From Polynucleobacter sp. AP-Melu-500A-A1 (GTDB lineage Bacteria > Pseudomonadota > Gammaproteobacteria > Burkholderiales > Burkholderiaceae), in assembly GCF_018882125.1 (NCBI RefSeq), contig NZ_JACVOZ010000002.1, positions 310,001 through 374,000 of the forward strand: a DNA stretch of 64,000 nucleotides, read 5' to 3'. How positions within the stretch are numbered: position 1 is the stretch's first letter; each line of letters starts with the position of its first letter. Under the pieces are notes generated by a model, which worked only from the letters and a program-made list of their open reading frames with translations, was not told the origin of the DNA and ran no database searches. This document shows positions 28,731 through 37,827 of the stretch, piece after piece. Made by a program: the position numbers and the translations under genes.

Positions 28731-29729
28731 TTACATTAAGCGTCTAATCGGCTGAGCACCTGAAGGCATACGCTCATACCAGTCACGCACACGTACAGCA
28801 TCAGCAAAACGGGATTGCGTTCCAACCGAGTCTAAGAAAACTAACAGTAATGGTGTGTTATTAACCCTTGCTTGCATTACCAAGCATTTACCTGCGGCAT
28901 TAATAAATCCTGTTTTTTGCAAACCAATATTCATATCGCCAGCACGCACCAAGCGATTAGTGTTCAAGAATTTTTGTGGACGTTTTGCGATCACCATCGT
29001 GAGATCAGGCCATGTGGAAAACTCACGAATCATTTTGTATTGGTATGCAGCGCTTAACATCCGGGTAAGGTCTTCTGCTGTAGCAACATTTTCACTGAGC
29101 AATCCTGTGGGATCTGCAAAACGCGAGTGCTCCATACCTAATTCTTTTGCCTTACGATTCATGGCATCCACAAATGCCGGTACACCGCCTGGATAATTTC
29201 TACCTAAGGTATATGCAGCACGGTTTTCAGAGGACATTAGTGCCAGCAAAAGTGCTTCTTCTCGTGTCAATACGGTTCCGCCAGAAAGACGTGAAGTGCG
29301 GTAAATATGCACATCATCAGCATTGATCACAAGCGACTCGTCTAATGGCAATTTAGAGTCTAGCACTACCATTGCTGTCATGAGTTTTGTGATTGAAGCG
29401 ATTGGTAAGCTGACTGAAGAGTTCTTTTCAAAGTACACCTCTTTAGTATCTTGATTCACTACCATAGCCACGCTTGATTTCAAACTCAAGTCATCGTGTT
29501 GACCCCGCATACCTAGTGCTGAAGCGAGTGATGGTCTTGCGGCTACAACAGGCTCAGTTGGACGAGTAACAGTCACTCGAACGGATTTAGGCTTCTTTAC
29601 TGATTTGATGACAACTTTGGTGGTTTTACTCTGTTTGTCCTTGCTAGCAGCAAACACAGGTGTATTGACAAAGACACCGCTGGTGAATAGTGCTGCACAA
29701 AGACAAATCCAAAGTCGATTCAAATACAT
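28731..29729 (-). CDS. pbpG: D-alanyl-D-alanine endopeptidase (PBP7/PbpG-like, S11)
   Basis: A periplasmic peptidase S11 that trims peptidoglycan cross-links. All three motifs are present: SxxK as SLPIASITKLMTAMV, SxN as SSENRAA, and KTG as LQKTGFINAAGKCL. I start at MYLNRLWICLCAALFTSGVFVNTPVFAAS (332 residues), which is a clean signal peptide with AGG directly upstream and GGAAGG about 10 bases upstream. An ATG ten codons earlier is the alternative. A Lys-rich linker follows the signal. Confidence 0.9.
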   Translation of the reverse strand: MYLNRLWICLCAALFTSGVFVNTPVFAASKDKQSKTTKVVIKSVKKPKSVRVTVTRPTEPVVAARPSLASALGMRGQHDDLSLKSSVAMVVNQDTKEVYFEKNSSVSLPIASITKLMTAMVVLDSKLPLDESLVINADDVHIYRTSRLSGGTVLTREEALLLALMSSENRAAYTLGRNYPGGVPAFVDAMNRKAKELGMEHSRFADPTGLLSENVATAEDLTRMLSAAYQYKMIREFSTWPDLTMVIAKRPQKFLNTNRLVRAGDMNIGLQKTGFINAAGKCLVMQARVNNTPLLLVFLDSVGTQSRFADAVRVRDWYERMPSGAQPIRRLM

Positions 29730-29828
29730 CCTAAAAATACCTTCCAAAACTTTCAACATACGAGATGATAATTAATTTCTGGTGAACAAGGCGATTTATT
29801 CACCTTATCCTGGATATTCCACCTCATC

Positions 29829-30716
29829 CTATTCAGCAATCGTTGCCACAGTATTGGCTTGACGGGAGTTAACTAACACTACACCAGTCATCGTCAATGC
29901 CAAGCCCATTGCCATCATTGCAGTAAAAGGCTCATCAAATAAGAGCCATGCCATCAGCGCAGTAGTCGGTGGCGTGAGATATAGCAAGCTAGTGACCTTA
30001 GTTGCAGCACCCTTGCGAATCATCATAAATAACAAACTGATTGAACCTATAGAGAGGGGAAAGATTGCCCACAATAAAGCTACAGTGACAGAAGCATTCC
30101 AAACCATGACACCGGTTTCAAAGAAGTACATACACATGAAACACAGAATGGCCGATACCCCAAATTGAATTGAAGATCCTGCGCGTAAATCAAATACAGG
30201 GCAATACTTCTTCTGGTAAAGCGTGCCAAAGGTAATCGATAGCAAAGCTATAAATGCCAATACGTAACTCACGAAAGGAATATGGGCAAAGCTTATTTTT
30301 TCAGCCACCACTAGGGCTACGCCAGCAAACCCAAAGCCCAAGCCAATCCATTGACGTGGGGTTACCTTTTCAGATACCCAGGCAGCAAACCACGCAGTCA
30401 AAATCGGTTGCAATCCAACAATAATGGCTGCCAGGCCTGCCGTCATACCTAAGCGAACTGCAAACCATACGCCCAGTAAATATCCAAATTGCAGCAAAAT
30501 TCCCGCTATTGCAATGTGCTTCATCTGAGGCCAGCTAGGCCAGGTAATTTTCCAAATCAAGCTCAGAGCTGCCATTGCCGCTAGAACGCCTGCAAACCGC
30601 CAAAATAAGAAGGTAGCTGGCTCTACATAAGGCATTGCAAGTCGGGCAATCACAAACCCTGTACTCCATATCAATACAAATATGGGTGCAATAACCTTGT
30701 CTAGGGGGAGCGTCAT
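29829..30716 (-). CDS. EamA/DMT-family transporter
   Basis: A 295-residue inner-membrane protein with about ten hydrophobic helices in two EamA halves. The start VIAPIFVLIWSTGFVIARLAMPYVEPATFLFWRF is typical of the drug/metabolite transporter superfamily. The end GLALTMTGVVLVNSRQ closes the second repeat. Likely an exporter of small metabolites; substrate unknown. It is divergent from the phasin gene. Confidence 0.88.
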   Translation of the reverse strand: MTLPLDKVIAPIFVLIWSTGFVIARLAMPYVEPATFLFWRFAGVLAAMAALSLIWKITWPSWPQMKHIAIAGILLQFGYLLGVWFAVRLGMTAGLAAIIVGLQPILTAWFAAWVSEKVTPRQWIGLGFGFAGVALVVAEKISFAHIPFVSYVLAFIALLSITFGTLYQKKYCPVFDLRAGSSIQFGVSAILCFMCMYFFETGVMVWNASVTVALLWAIFPLSIGSISLLFMMIRKGAATKVTSLLYLTPPTTALMAWLLFDEPFTAMMAMGLALTMTGVVLVNSRQANTVATIAE

Positions 30717-30776
30717 GGATAACTTACTGAAATTATTGAGATTTTTTCTGGGATCATTGATTTTAGGCTGATTTTG

Positions 30777-30825
30777 ATAATCCCCCTTATAAAGAAAGTA
30801 GCGATATTGGCTTTAGGGGGATTAT
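30777..30825. repeat. Long imperfect inverted repeat upstream of the phasin gene
   Basis: ATAATCCCCC (30777-30786) pairs perfectly with GGGGGATTAT (30816-30825), and the inner TAAAG (30790-30794) with CTTTA (30811-30815). This gives a 15-bp stem with a 3-base bulge and a 16-base loop. No T run follows on either strand, so it is not a normal terminator. A second dyad, TATTTTA/TAAAATA (30842-30848/30855-30861), follows. The function is unknown. Confidence 0.6.
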
Positions 30826-30933
30826 TAATGATGCGATGCATTATTTTAGAGCCTTAAAATATTTTGCATGCTATTTACACCCTTACCTAGTAAGAGTACA
30901 AACAAGCATTAGATCCAATCGAAAGGGATTGAT

Positions 30934-31488
30934 ATGAACTTAACGCCTGAACAAATTGCAGCTGCTCAAAAAGCAAATTTAGAAACCTTGAGCGGTCTCA
31001 CCAACCAAGCACTTCAAAGCATTGAAAAATTAGTTGAGTTAAATATGCATATCGCCAAACAAAGCTTGAGCGACAGTATGAATAGCGCTAAGAAAGCCCT
31101 CGAAGTAAAAGATATTCAACAACTTCTTGCCCATCAAGCCGAAGCAGTTCAACCGATGGCAGAAAAGATCATGGCTTATAGCCGCCACTTATATGACTTA
31201 GCCCATGAAACTCAAGCAAGCTTTACCCAATCAGCCGAAAAAGAATTCCAAGCGGGGCAAAAGAAAGTCAATGCTTTAGTTGAAGACTGGACTAAAAATG
31301 CTCCAGCAGGCTCAGATACTGCCGTTCAAGTAATGAAGCAAGCCATAGCCTCTGCTAATACTGTTTTTGAAACCAGCCAAAAGGCTGTAAAGCATGCTGT
31401 TGAGGTTACCCAAACCAACTTAAGTAGTGCTACAGACGCTGCAATGAAAAGTGCTAGCACTGCAAGTAAGGCTGCCAAGAAGAAGTAA
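30934..31488 (+). CDS. Phasin family protein
   Basis: Phasins coat polyhydroxyalkanoate granules. The 184-residue protein is almost entirely helical, has no signal peptide, and begins MNLTPEQIAAAQKANLETLSGLTNQALQSIEKLVELNM as in PhaP-type phasins. The C-terminus is rich in Ala, Ser and Lys (SASTASKAAKKK). GAAAGGG precedes the ATG. Granule association is inferred from the family. PHA synthase is not in the window. A strong terminator follows. Confidence 0.92.
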   Translation: MNLTPEQIAAAQKANLETLSGLTNQALQSIEKLVELNMHIAKQSLSDSMNSAKKALEVKDIQQLLAHQAEAVQPMAEKIMAYSRHLYDLAHETQASFTQSAEKEFQAGQKKVNALVEDWTKNAPAGSDTAVQVMKQAIASANTVFETSQKAVKHAVEVTQTNLSSATDAAMKSASTASKAAKKK

Positions 31489-31507
31489 TTTACATTTGTT
31501 GTTAAAT

Positions 31508-31537
31508 AAAAAGCCCCGACTAATCGGGGTTTTTTAT
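31508..31537. terminator. Bidirectional intrinsic terminator between phasin and lpdA
   Basis: CCCCGA (31514-31519) pairs with TCGGGG (31524-31529) around a 4-base loop, with an A-rich left flank and a T-run right flank. It can end both the phasin transcript and the convergent pyruvate dehydrogenase operon. Confidence 0.9.
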
Positions 31538-31561
31538 TTAAACTAATACGATGAGATCTAC

Positions 31562-33337
31562 TTAAGACTTCTTCTTTACTGGTGGTAAGTCTGTGCAATG
31601 GCCATGCACCGCTTCTGCAGCTAGACCAACAGATTCGCCTAAGGTTGGATGTGGATGAATAGTTTTGCCTATATCGACTGCATCAGCCCCCATTTCAATA
31701 GCCAAACACACTTCGCCGATTAAATCACCAGCATGTGTGCCCACAATTCCACCACCAATAATACGATGAGTAGTTGCATCAAAAATGAGCTTGGTAAAAC
31801 CTTCATCGCGTCCATTCGCAATCGCCCGTCCACTTGCCGCCCATGGAAAGAGACCCTTTTCATAAGCAATCCCTTGTGCCTTACACTGCTCTTCTGTCAA
31901 ACCAGCCCAAGCTACCTCAGGATCGGTATACGCGACTGATGGGATTTGCTTCGCATCAAAGAAAGACTTCTCTCCAGAAGCCACCTCAGCTGCTACGTGA
32001 CCTTCGTGAACTGCCTTATGGGCCAGCATCGGTTGACCAACGAGATCGCCAATCGCAAAAATGTTTGGCACATTGGTGCGCATTTGGTTGTCCACTGGAA
32101 TAAAGCCGCGCTCATCAACCTGTACACCAGCCAGTCCAGCGTCAATCTTTTTACCATTTGGCGTACGACCCACAGCAACCAATACCAAATCATAGGTTTG
32201 TGGTTCTGCAGGGGCATTCTCACCTTCAAAAGTGACTTGAATACCATCCGGCTTTACTTCTGCTTTAGCTGCGCGAGTCTTCAGCATGACTTTTTCAAAA
32301 CGTCCGGCATTAAATTTCTCCCAGACTTTTTCTAAATCACGATCAGCACCAGCCATGAGACCATCCATCATCTCAGCAATATCAATCCGTGAACCTAGAG
32401 CGCTATAGACTGTGGCCATCTCTAAACCAATAATGCCGCCACCAATCACGAGCATCCGCTTTGGAATATTCTTTAACAATAATGCGCCCGTACTATCGAC
32501 AATACGAGGATCATCAGGAAGAAATGGCAACTTCACAGGCTGACTACCCGCTGCAATAATGGCTTTCTGAAAGCGCACTACTTCTTTTTGACCAGTTAAA
32601 TCTTGACCAGTGCCATTAGTTAACTCAACTTCAACATGGTTTGCGTCTAAGAATTTTCCTAAGCCACGCACTACCTTAACTTTGCGTGCTTTAGCCATGC
32701 CAGCCAAACCGCCAGTTAACTTTGCGATGACAGATTCTTTATATCCTCGTAATTGATCAATCTCAATCTTTGGCTCACCAAATGAAATGCCATGCTGGGC
32801 CATAGTCTTTACCTCCTCCATGACTGAGGCGGTATGCAAAAGCGCTTTTGAGGGAATACAACCCACGTTCAAACAAACACCACCCAAAGTTGGGTAACGC
32901 TCAATGAGAATGGTGCTCATTCCTAAATCAGCGCTTCTAAAGGCAGCGCTATATCCCCCAGGACCTGCACCTAAAACTAGTAGCTCGCACTCATGATCAA
33001 CTTTACCGATGAACTGCCCTGCTTGAGGAGCAGGTGCAATAGCAGTTGCTACGGGAGCTACAGCTGGGGCGCTGGTAGGGGCAACTTTAGTTACTTCACC
33101 ACTTGCCTCAATCTCGGCAATCACAGTACCTTTACCAACTTTGTCACCTAGTTTTACAGCAATGCTAGTAATCGTTCCCGCTCTATCAGCAGGAACTTCC
33201 ATAGTTGCTTTATCAGACTCCAAAACTAATAAGGGCTGCTCTTTTTCAATAACATCACCCACTTTGACCAATACTTCAATCACTGGCACATCTGAATAAT
33301 CGCCAATGTCCGGAACGAGGATCGTTTGCTTAGCCAT
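31562..33337 (-). CDS. lpdA: Dihydrolipoyl dehydrogenase with N-terminal lipoyl domain (E3)
   Basis: E3 of the pyruvate dehydrogenase complex, 591 residues. Residues 1-80 are a lipoyl domain with the modified lysine at ESDKATMEV (Lys43), then an Ala/Pro linker (about 80-112). The flavoprotein follows: FAD motif LVLGAGPGGYSAAF, redox-active pair GGVCLNVGCIPSKALL, NAD motif VIGGGIIGLEMATVYS, and catalytic HPHPTLGES near the end. A lipoyl domain on E3 is known in betaproteobacteria and Neisseria. It is the third gene of aceE-aceF-lpdA, 9 bases after aceF. Confidence 0.96.
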   Translation of the reverse strand: MAKQTILVPDIGDYSDVPVIEVLVKVGDVIEKEQPLLVLESDKATMEVPADRAGTITSIAVKLGDKVGKGTVIAEIEASGEVTKVAPTSAPAVAPVATAIAPAPQAGQFIGKVDHECELLVLGAGPGGYSAAFRSADLGMSTILIERYPTLGGVCLNVGCIPSKALLHTASVMEEVKTMAQHGISFGEPKIEIDQLRGYKESVIAKLTGGLAGMAKARKVKVVRGLGKFLDANHVEVELTNGTGQDLTGQKEVVRFQKAIIAAGSQPVKLPFLPDDPRIVDSTGALLLKNIPKRMLVIGGGIIGLEMATVYSALGSRIDIAEMMDGLMAGADRDLEKVWEKFNAGRFEKVMLKTRAAKAEVKPDGIQVTFEGENAPAEPQTYDLVLVAVGRTPNGKKIDAGLAGVQVDERGFIPVDNQMRTNVPNIFAIGDLVGQPMLAHKAVHEGHVAAEVASGEKSFFDAKQIPSVAYTDPEVAWAGLTEEQCKAQGIAYEKGLFPWAASGRAIANGRDEGFTKLIFDATTHRIIGGGIVGTHAGDLIGEVCLAIEMGADAVDIGKTIHPHPTLGESVGLAAEAVHGHCTDLPPVKKKS

Positions 33338-33346
33338 TGATACCCC

Positions 33347-34939
33347 TTACAGACTAGCGCGACGGAAGTCGGCCAGTAACTCTGCTACATACACATTAAA
33401 ACGGGTTGCTAAAGCGCCATCAATTACTCGATGATCAGCAGACAAAGATAATGGACACATTAAACGGGGTACAAATTGCTTACCATCCCACACAGGTTTC
33501 ATAGCTGCTTTACTTACTCCCAAAATTGCTACCTCAGGGGCATTCACAATCGGTGAGAAATAGGTTCCGCCAATTCCACCTAATGAAGAAATCGTAAAGC
33601 TGGCACCCTGCATCTGATCAGGTTTAAGTTTCCCATCGCGAGCTAGGGCAGCTAGCTCAGAGGTTTCCTGAGCGATTTCAAAAATACCTTTCTTGTCTGC
33701 ATCCTTAATGACTGGCACAACTAATCCTGTTGGAGTATCTGCAGCAAAAGCAATATTGAAGTATTTTTTCAAGATGAGATCATCACCGTCCAAAGAGCTA
33801 TTGAACTCGGGATATTTTTTTAAGGCTGCAACAGCAGCCTTCATCAAGAAAGCAAGCATCGTGATCTTGACACCCTTCTTCTCATTTTCTTTATTGGTCA
33901 ACACGCGGAAAGCTTCTAGATCTGTGATATCCGCATCTTCGTGATATGTCACTGCTGGGATCATTACCCAATTACGACCTAAATTAGCTGCAGTGAGTTT
34001 CTTAATGCGATTGAGTGTTTGACGCTCAATTTCACCAAACTTTGTGAAATCTACTTTCGGCCACGGAATCAGATTCAGACCGCCTAGACTGCCACCACTC
34101 GATACTGCTGTTGGACCGCCACTACTCATGGCAGCCTTCACAAATGCTTGTACGTCTTCTTGTGTAATACGGCCTTTTTGACCAGAGCCCTTAACATGAG
34201 CAATGGTCACTCCAAGTTCTCGAGCAAATTTGCGCACTGATGGACTTGCATGACTTAAGGCAGCATCCACCACTGGAGGAGAATTAGTCATCGGTGGTGG
34301 TGCAGGTGCCCGCTTGATAGGAGGCTCGACCACAACCGTCTGAGTTGCTACTGGCGCCACAACAGGAGTGATTGTCGCGGCTCCACCAGAACTAGCCTCT
34401 AAGATAACAACCACGGATCCCTCAGATAGGTTATCGCCAATCTTGACTTTGACTTCTTTCACTACACCGGAGTGAGAAGAAGGAACATCCATGGTAGCTT
34501 TATCGGACTCAAGCACAACAATCGATTGTTCTTTCTCAACTGTGTCGCCTGGCTTTACTAGAACCTCAATGACTGGTACATCTTTATAGTCACCAATATC
34601 TGGTACTTTGATTTCAATAAGCGCACCGCTAGAACTCGTGGGAGCAGAAGCAACTTGAGTGGGGGCTGAAGCTGGAGCAGCAGCCACAGCATTCCCTGCG
34701 CCCTCTTCCAAGGTGATAACCACGGATCCCTCAGATAGGTTATCCCCAATCTTGACTTTGACTTCTTTCACCACACCAGAGTGTGAGGAAGGAACATCCA
34801 TAGTGGCTTTATCGGATTCAAGCACAACAATCGATTGTTCTTTCTCGACTTTGTCGCCTGGCTTTACTAGAACCTCAATGACTGGTACATCTTTGTAGTC
34901 ACCAATGTCTGGTACTTTGATTTCAATTATTTGACTCAT
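33347..34939 (-). CDS. aceF: Dihydrolipoyllysine-residue acetyltransferase (E2) with two lipoyl domains
   Basis: Core of the pyruvate dehydrogenase complex, 530 residues. Two lipoyl domains (about 3-79 and 107-183, lysines 44 and 147 in ESDKATMDV) are separated by an Ala/Pro/Thr linker. A peripheral subunit-binding domain (ASPSVRKFARELGVTIAHVKGSGQKGRITQEDV, about 230-265) comes next, then the acyltransferase domain with catalytic LSADHRVIDGALATRF. The two lipoyl domains differ at only a few residues. It is flanked by aceE (12 bases) and lpdA (9 bases). Confidence 0.96.
   Translation of the reverse strand: MSQIIEIKVPDIGDYKDVPVIEVLVKPGDKVEKEQSIVVLESDKATMDVPSSHSGVVKEVKVKIGDNLSEGSVVITLEEGAGNAVAAAPASAPTQVASAPTSSSGALIEIKVPDIGDYKDVPVIEVLVKPGDTVEKEQSIVVLESDKATMDVPSSHSGVVKEVKVKIGDNLSEGSVVVILEASSGGAATITPVVAPVATQTVVVEPPIKRAPAPPPMTNSPPVVDAALSHASPSVRKFARELGVTIAHVKGSGQKGRITQEDVQAFVKAAMSSGGPTAVSSGGSLGGLNLIPWPKVDFTKFGEIERQTLNRIKKLTAANLGRNWVMIPAVTYHEDADITDLEAFRVLTNKENEKKGVKITMLAFLMKAAVAALKKYPEFNSSLDGDDLILKKYFNIAFAADTPTGLVVPVIKDADKKGIFEIAQETSELAALARDGKLKPDQMQGASFTISSLGGIGGTYFSPIVNAPEVAILGVSKAAMKPVWDGKQFVPRLMCPLSLSADHRVIDGALATRFNVYVAELLADFRRASL
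34409..34618 (-). repeat. Lipoyl-domain DNA repeat, copy 2 (distal domain)
   Basis: By eye this 210-base stretch differs from 34718-34927 at about 12 positions and aligns without gaps. It encodes the second E2 lipoyl domain. Confidence 0.85.
34718..34927 (-). repeat. Lipoyl-domain DNA repeat, copy 1 (proximal domain)
   Basis: The partner of 34409-34618, direct repeat with an offset of 309 bases. It encodes the first E2 lipoyl domain. Confidence 0.85.
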
Positions 34940-34951
34940 ATTATTCTCTTA

Positions 34952-37648
34952 TCAAACCGTCATTGGGTTTGGTTTAGTGGCATCAATGTCGTACTTTTTG
35001 ATTGCTTCAGCAAGCTTCTGACGATCCATCTGTCCAGCGTCCACTAAAGACCTCAAGGCTGTTAGTACAACCCAACGACGATCCACCTCAAAGAAGTCAC
35101 GTAATTTTTCACGGGTATCAGAGCGGCCAAAGCCATCGGTACCCAAGACTTCATAACGGCGACCCATATGCTGAATTGCTGGACGAATTTGCTCAGCGAA
35201 TAAGCGAACATAGTCTGTAGCAGCGATGATTGGTCCAGAGCTATCTTTCAGGCACTGCTCTACATGAGAAAGCTGAGGCGTAGCTGTTGGGTTCAAGAGA
35301 TTGCTACGGTGTACGGTGGCCCAATTGCGTCCCAATTCGGTAAAACTTGGGCAGCCCCATAAATCTGAAGATACACCCCAGTCTTTGTGCAAAATCTCAG
35401 CAGCTTCAATGACTTCGCGAAAGATTGTGCCAGAACCGAGTAACTGAACACGCAACTTGGCATTGCTATCACCCACCGATTTGAATTTATACATCCCTTT
35501 AATAATGTCTTGCTCTGCACCCTTAGGCATTGCAGGGTGAGAATAGTTTTCATTCATTAAAGTAATGTAGTAGTAAACATCTTCCTGAACTTCCAGCATG
35601 CGGCGCATACCATCTTGAATCACGACTGCTAATTCGAATGAGAAGGTTGGATCGTAACTAATGCAGTTTGGTACGGCACTACTCCATAAATGGCTATGAC
35701 CATCTTCATGCTGCAAACCTTCACCGTTTAGGGTTGTTCTACCTGCAGTACCACCAAGCAAGAAACCACGGCTACGCATATCACCCGCAGCCCATGCTAA
35801 GTCGCCAATTCGTTGAAAACCAAACATCGAATAAAAGATATAGAAAGGCAGCATTGGCACACCATGCGTGGAGTACGAAGTCGCGGCCGCAATCCAATCA
35901 CACATGCCGCCAGCCTCATTGATACCCTCTTGCAAAATCTGACCATTCTTGTCTTCTTTGTAGAACATCAGTTGATCATGGTCTTCTGGCGTATAGAGTT
36001 GACCAAGTTGATGCCAAATACCTAGCTGACGGAACATACCCTCCATGCCAAAGGTACGTGATTCATCAGGAACAATCGGCACTACACGCTTACCAAGGAT
36101 TTTGTCACGCACTACCGTATTTAATATGCGAACAAAAGCCATCGTTGTAGAAATTTCACGACCTTCAGAGGTAGCCTCAAGCAATGGTGTAAATACATCC
36201 AATGCTGGGACGGGCAAACTTTCTGCTTTAGTGCGACGTTGTGGTAAGTAGCCACCTAACTCTTGACGACGTGCCTTCATGTATTCAAGTTCGGGACTAC
36301 CTTCAGCAAATTTCACCAAAGGCATATCGTCAAGTTGTTCATCTTTGACGGGGATTTCAAAACGATCACGGAAACGACGGACATCGTCGTCGTTCATCTT
36401 CTTTGCCTGGTGGGCAATATTCATAGCCTCACCCGAGCCACCCATGCCATAACCTTTAATAGTATGCGCAAGGATTACGGTAGGTTGACCTTGGTGATTC
36501 ACGGCCGCATGAAATGCTGCATACACCTTATGCGGGTCGTGACCACCACGGTTTAACTGCCAAATCTCTTCATCACTCCAGTCACTCACTAAGGCCTTGA
36601 GTTCTGGCGTATTAAATACAATCTCACGAACATATGCACCGTGCTTAGACTTCATAGTTTGGTATTGACCGTCTACGATCTCACCAAGGCGCTGCATCAA
36701 GATGCCTTTTTTGTCGCGAGCAAATAAGGCATCCCATTGACCACCCCAAACTACCTTAATGACATTCCAGCCTGAACCACGGAACTCACTTTCAAGCTCT
36801 TGAATAATTTTTCCGTTACCACGGACAGGGCCATCTAAGCGTTGCAAATTGCAATTCACAACAAAAATAAGGTTGTCTAATTTTTCGCGGCCAGCCATGC
36901 CGATGGCACCCAGTGATTCAGGCTCATCAGTCTCTCCGTCACCCAAGAATGCCCAGACTTTACGGCCTTCATCTTTAATAAAGCCACGGTCACGCAGGTA
37001 GCACATAAAGCGCGCCTGATAGATTGCCATAATGGGTCCAAGACCCATTGACACTGTTGGGAATTGCCAAAAATCTGGCATCAACCAAGGATGCGGATAA
37101 CTAGAGATGCCTTTGCCACCTACTTCTTGACGGAAGTTATCTAATTGTTCATCTGATAGGCGGCCGAGCATGTATGCACGTGCGTAAACACCTGGAGCTG
37201 AATGGCCCTGAACAAAAATCAGGTCTCCACCATGCTCAGGCGAAGGTGCATGCCAGAAGTGATTGAAACCAATGTCATATAAAGTTGCGGCAGATTGAAA
37301 TGAAGAAATATGTCCACCAACATTGGTGTCCTTATTGGCACGTAAAACCATCGCCATGGCATTCCAGCGCGTGTATGAACGAATGCGGTGTTCAACATTT
37401 TGATCGCCCGGCAAGCGCGCTTGGTTTTCAACTGGAATCGTATTGATATACGGAGTCTCTGCATGGAATGGTTGCACCACTCCATTGACGCGTGCATGAG
37501 AAATTTGTTGATCTATTAAGTAGGCAGCTCTCTCTGGGCCTTCGTTACGAATAACACCATCAAGTGCCTGTAACCACTCTTGCGTCTCACCTGGGTCCGC
37601 ATCTTGCGCATTAATCTGACCTAAGATTTTCTCTGGTACCGCTGCCAT
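34952..37648 (-). CDS. aceE: Pyruvate dehydrogenase E1 component (homodimeric)
   Basis: Thiamine-diphosphate-dependent decarboxylation of pyruvate, first gene of the operon. At 898 residues it is the homodimeric AceE type of Gram-negatives. The ThDP motif is WAFLGDGETDEPESLGAIGMAGREKLDNLIFVVNCNLQRLDGPVRGNG. The active-site segment SFQSAATLYDIGFNHFWHA and the C-terminal YVRLFAEQIRPAIQHMGRRYEVLGTDGFGRSDTREKLRDFFEVD are typical. Upstream 179 bases separate it from a divergent sensor kinase and hold a dyad at 37735-37765. Confidence 0.97.
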   Translation of the reverse strand: MAAVPEKILGQINAQDADPGETQEWLQALDGVIRNEGPERAAYLIDQQISHARVNGVVQPFHAETPYINTIPVENQARLPGDQNVEHRIRSYTRWNAMAMVLRANKDTNVGGHISSFQSAATLYDIGFNHFWHAPSPEHGGDLIFVQGHSAPGVYARAYMLGRLSDEQLDNFRQEVGGKGISSYPHPWLMPDFWQFPTVSMGLGPIMAIYQARFMCYLRDRGFIKDEGRKVWAFLGDGETDEPESLGAIGMAGREKLDNLIFVVNCNLQRLDGPVRGNGKIIQELESEFRGSGWNVIKVVWGGQWDALFARDKKGILMQRLGEIVDGQYQTMKSKHGAYVREIVFNTPELKALVSDWSDEEIWQLNRGGHDPHKVYAAFHAAVNHQGQPTVILAHTIKGYGMGGSGEAMNIAHQAKKMNDDDVRRFRDRFEIPVKDEQLDDMPLVKFAEGSPELEYMKARRQELGGYLPQRRTKAESLPVPALDVFTPLLEATSEGREISTTMAFVRILNTVVRDKILGKRVVPIVPDESRTFGMEGMFRQLGIWHQLGQLYTPEDHDQLMFYKEDKNGQILQEGINEAGGMCDWIAAATSYSTHGVPMLPFYIFYSMFGFQRIGDLAWAAGDMRSRGFLLGGTAGRTTLNGEGLQHEDGHSHLWSSAVPNCISYDPTFSFELAVVIQDGMRRMLEVQEDVYYYITLMNENYSHPAMPKGAEQDIIKGMYKFKSVGDSNAKLRVQLLGSGTIFREVIEAAEILHKDWGVSSDLWGCPSFTELGRNWATVHRSNLLNPTATPQLSHVEQCLKDSSGPIIAATDYVRLFAEQIRPAIQHMGRRYEVLGTDGFGRSDTREKLRDFFEVDRRWVVLTALRSLVDAGQMDRQKLAEAIKKYDIDATKPNPMTV

Positions 37649-37734
37649 AAACTGCCTCCGTTAGATTTTTCTCTTCATTACTGACTCTATAGACAATATT
37701 CTAGAAAGGTATATGGGTGTAAACAAGCAATTTT

Positions 37735-37765
37735 CCACATAATGATAGTATTTCTCATAATGTGG
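37735..37765. promoter_or_regulatory. Inverted repeat between aceE and the sensor kinase gene
   Basis: CCACATAATGA (37735-37745) faces TCATAATGTGG (37755-37765) across 9 bases, with one mismatched pair. It lies between divergent genes, so it is more likely a regulator site than a terminator, even though a T run follows it on the plus strand. It could be the target of the adjacent response regulator; that is a guess from position. Confidence 0.45.
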
Positions 37766-37827
37766 TTTTTTATTGCAACGCAAATAAAATCAAGTGAAGG
37801 GCTGTAAAAGCATGAAATAAGACTCCA

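Noticed and set aside
28724..28745. Terminator between the IclR gene and pbpG
   Set aside because: AGACGC and GCGTCT form only a 6-bp stem with a 10-base loop and no T run. The right arm lies within the end of pbpG.
31946..32335. 129-codon open frame antisense to lpdA
   Set aside because: Lies over the conserved FAD/NAD part of lpdA. The product is unlike any protein I know.
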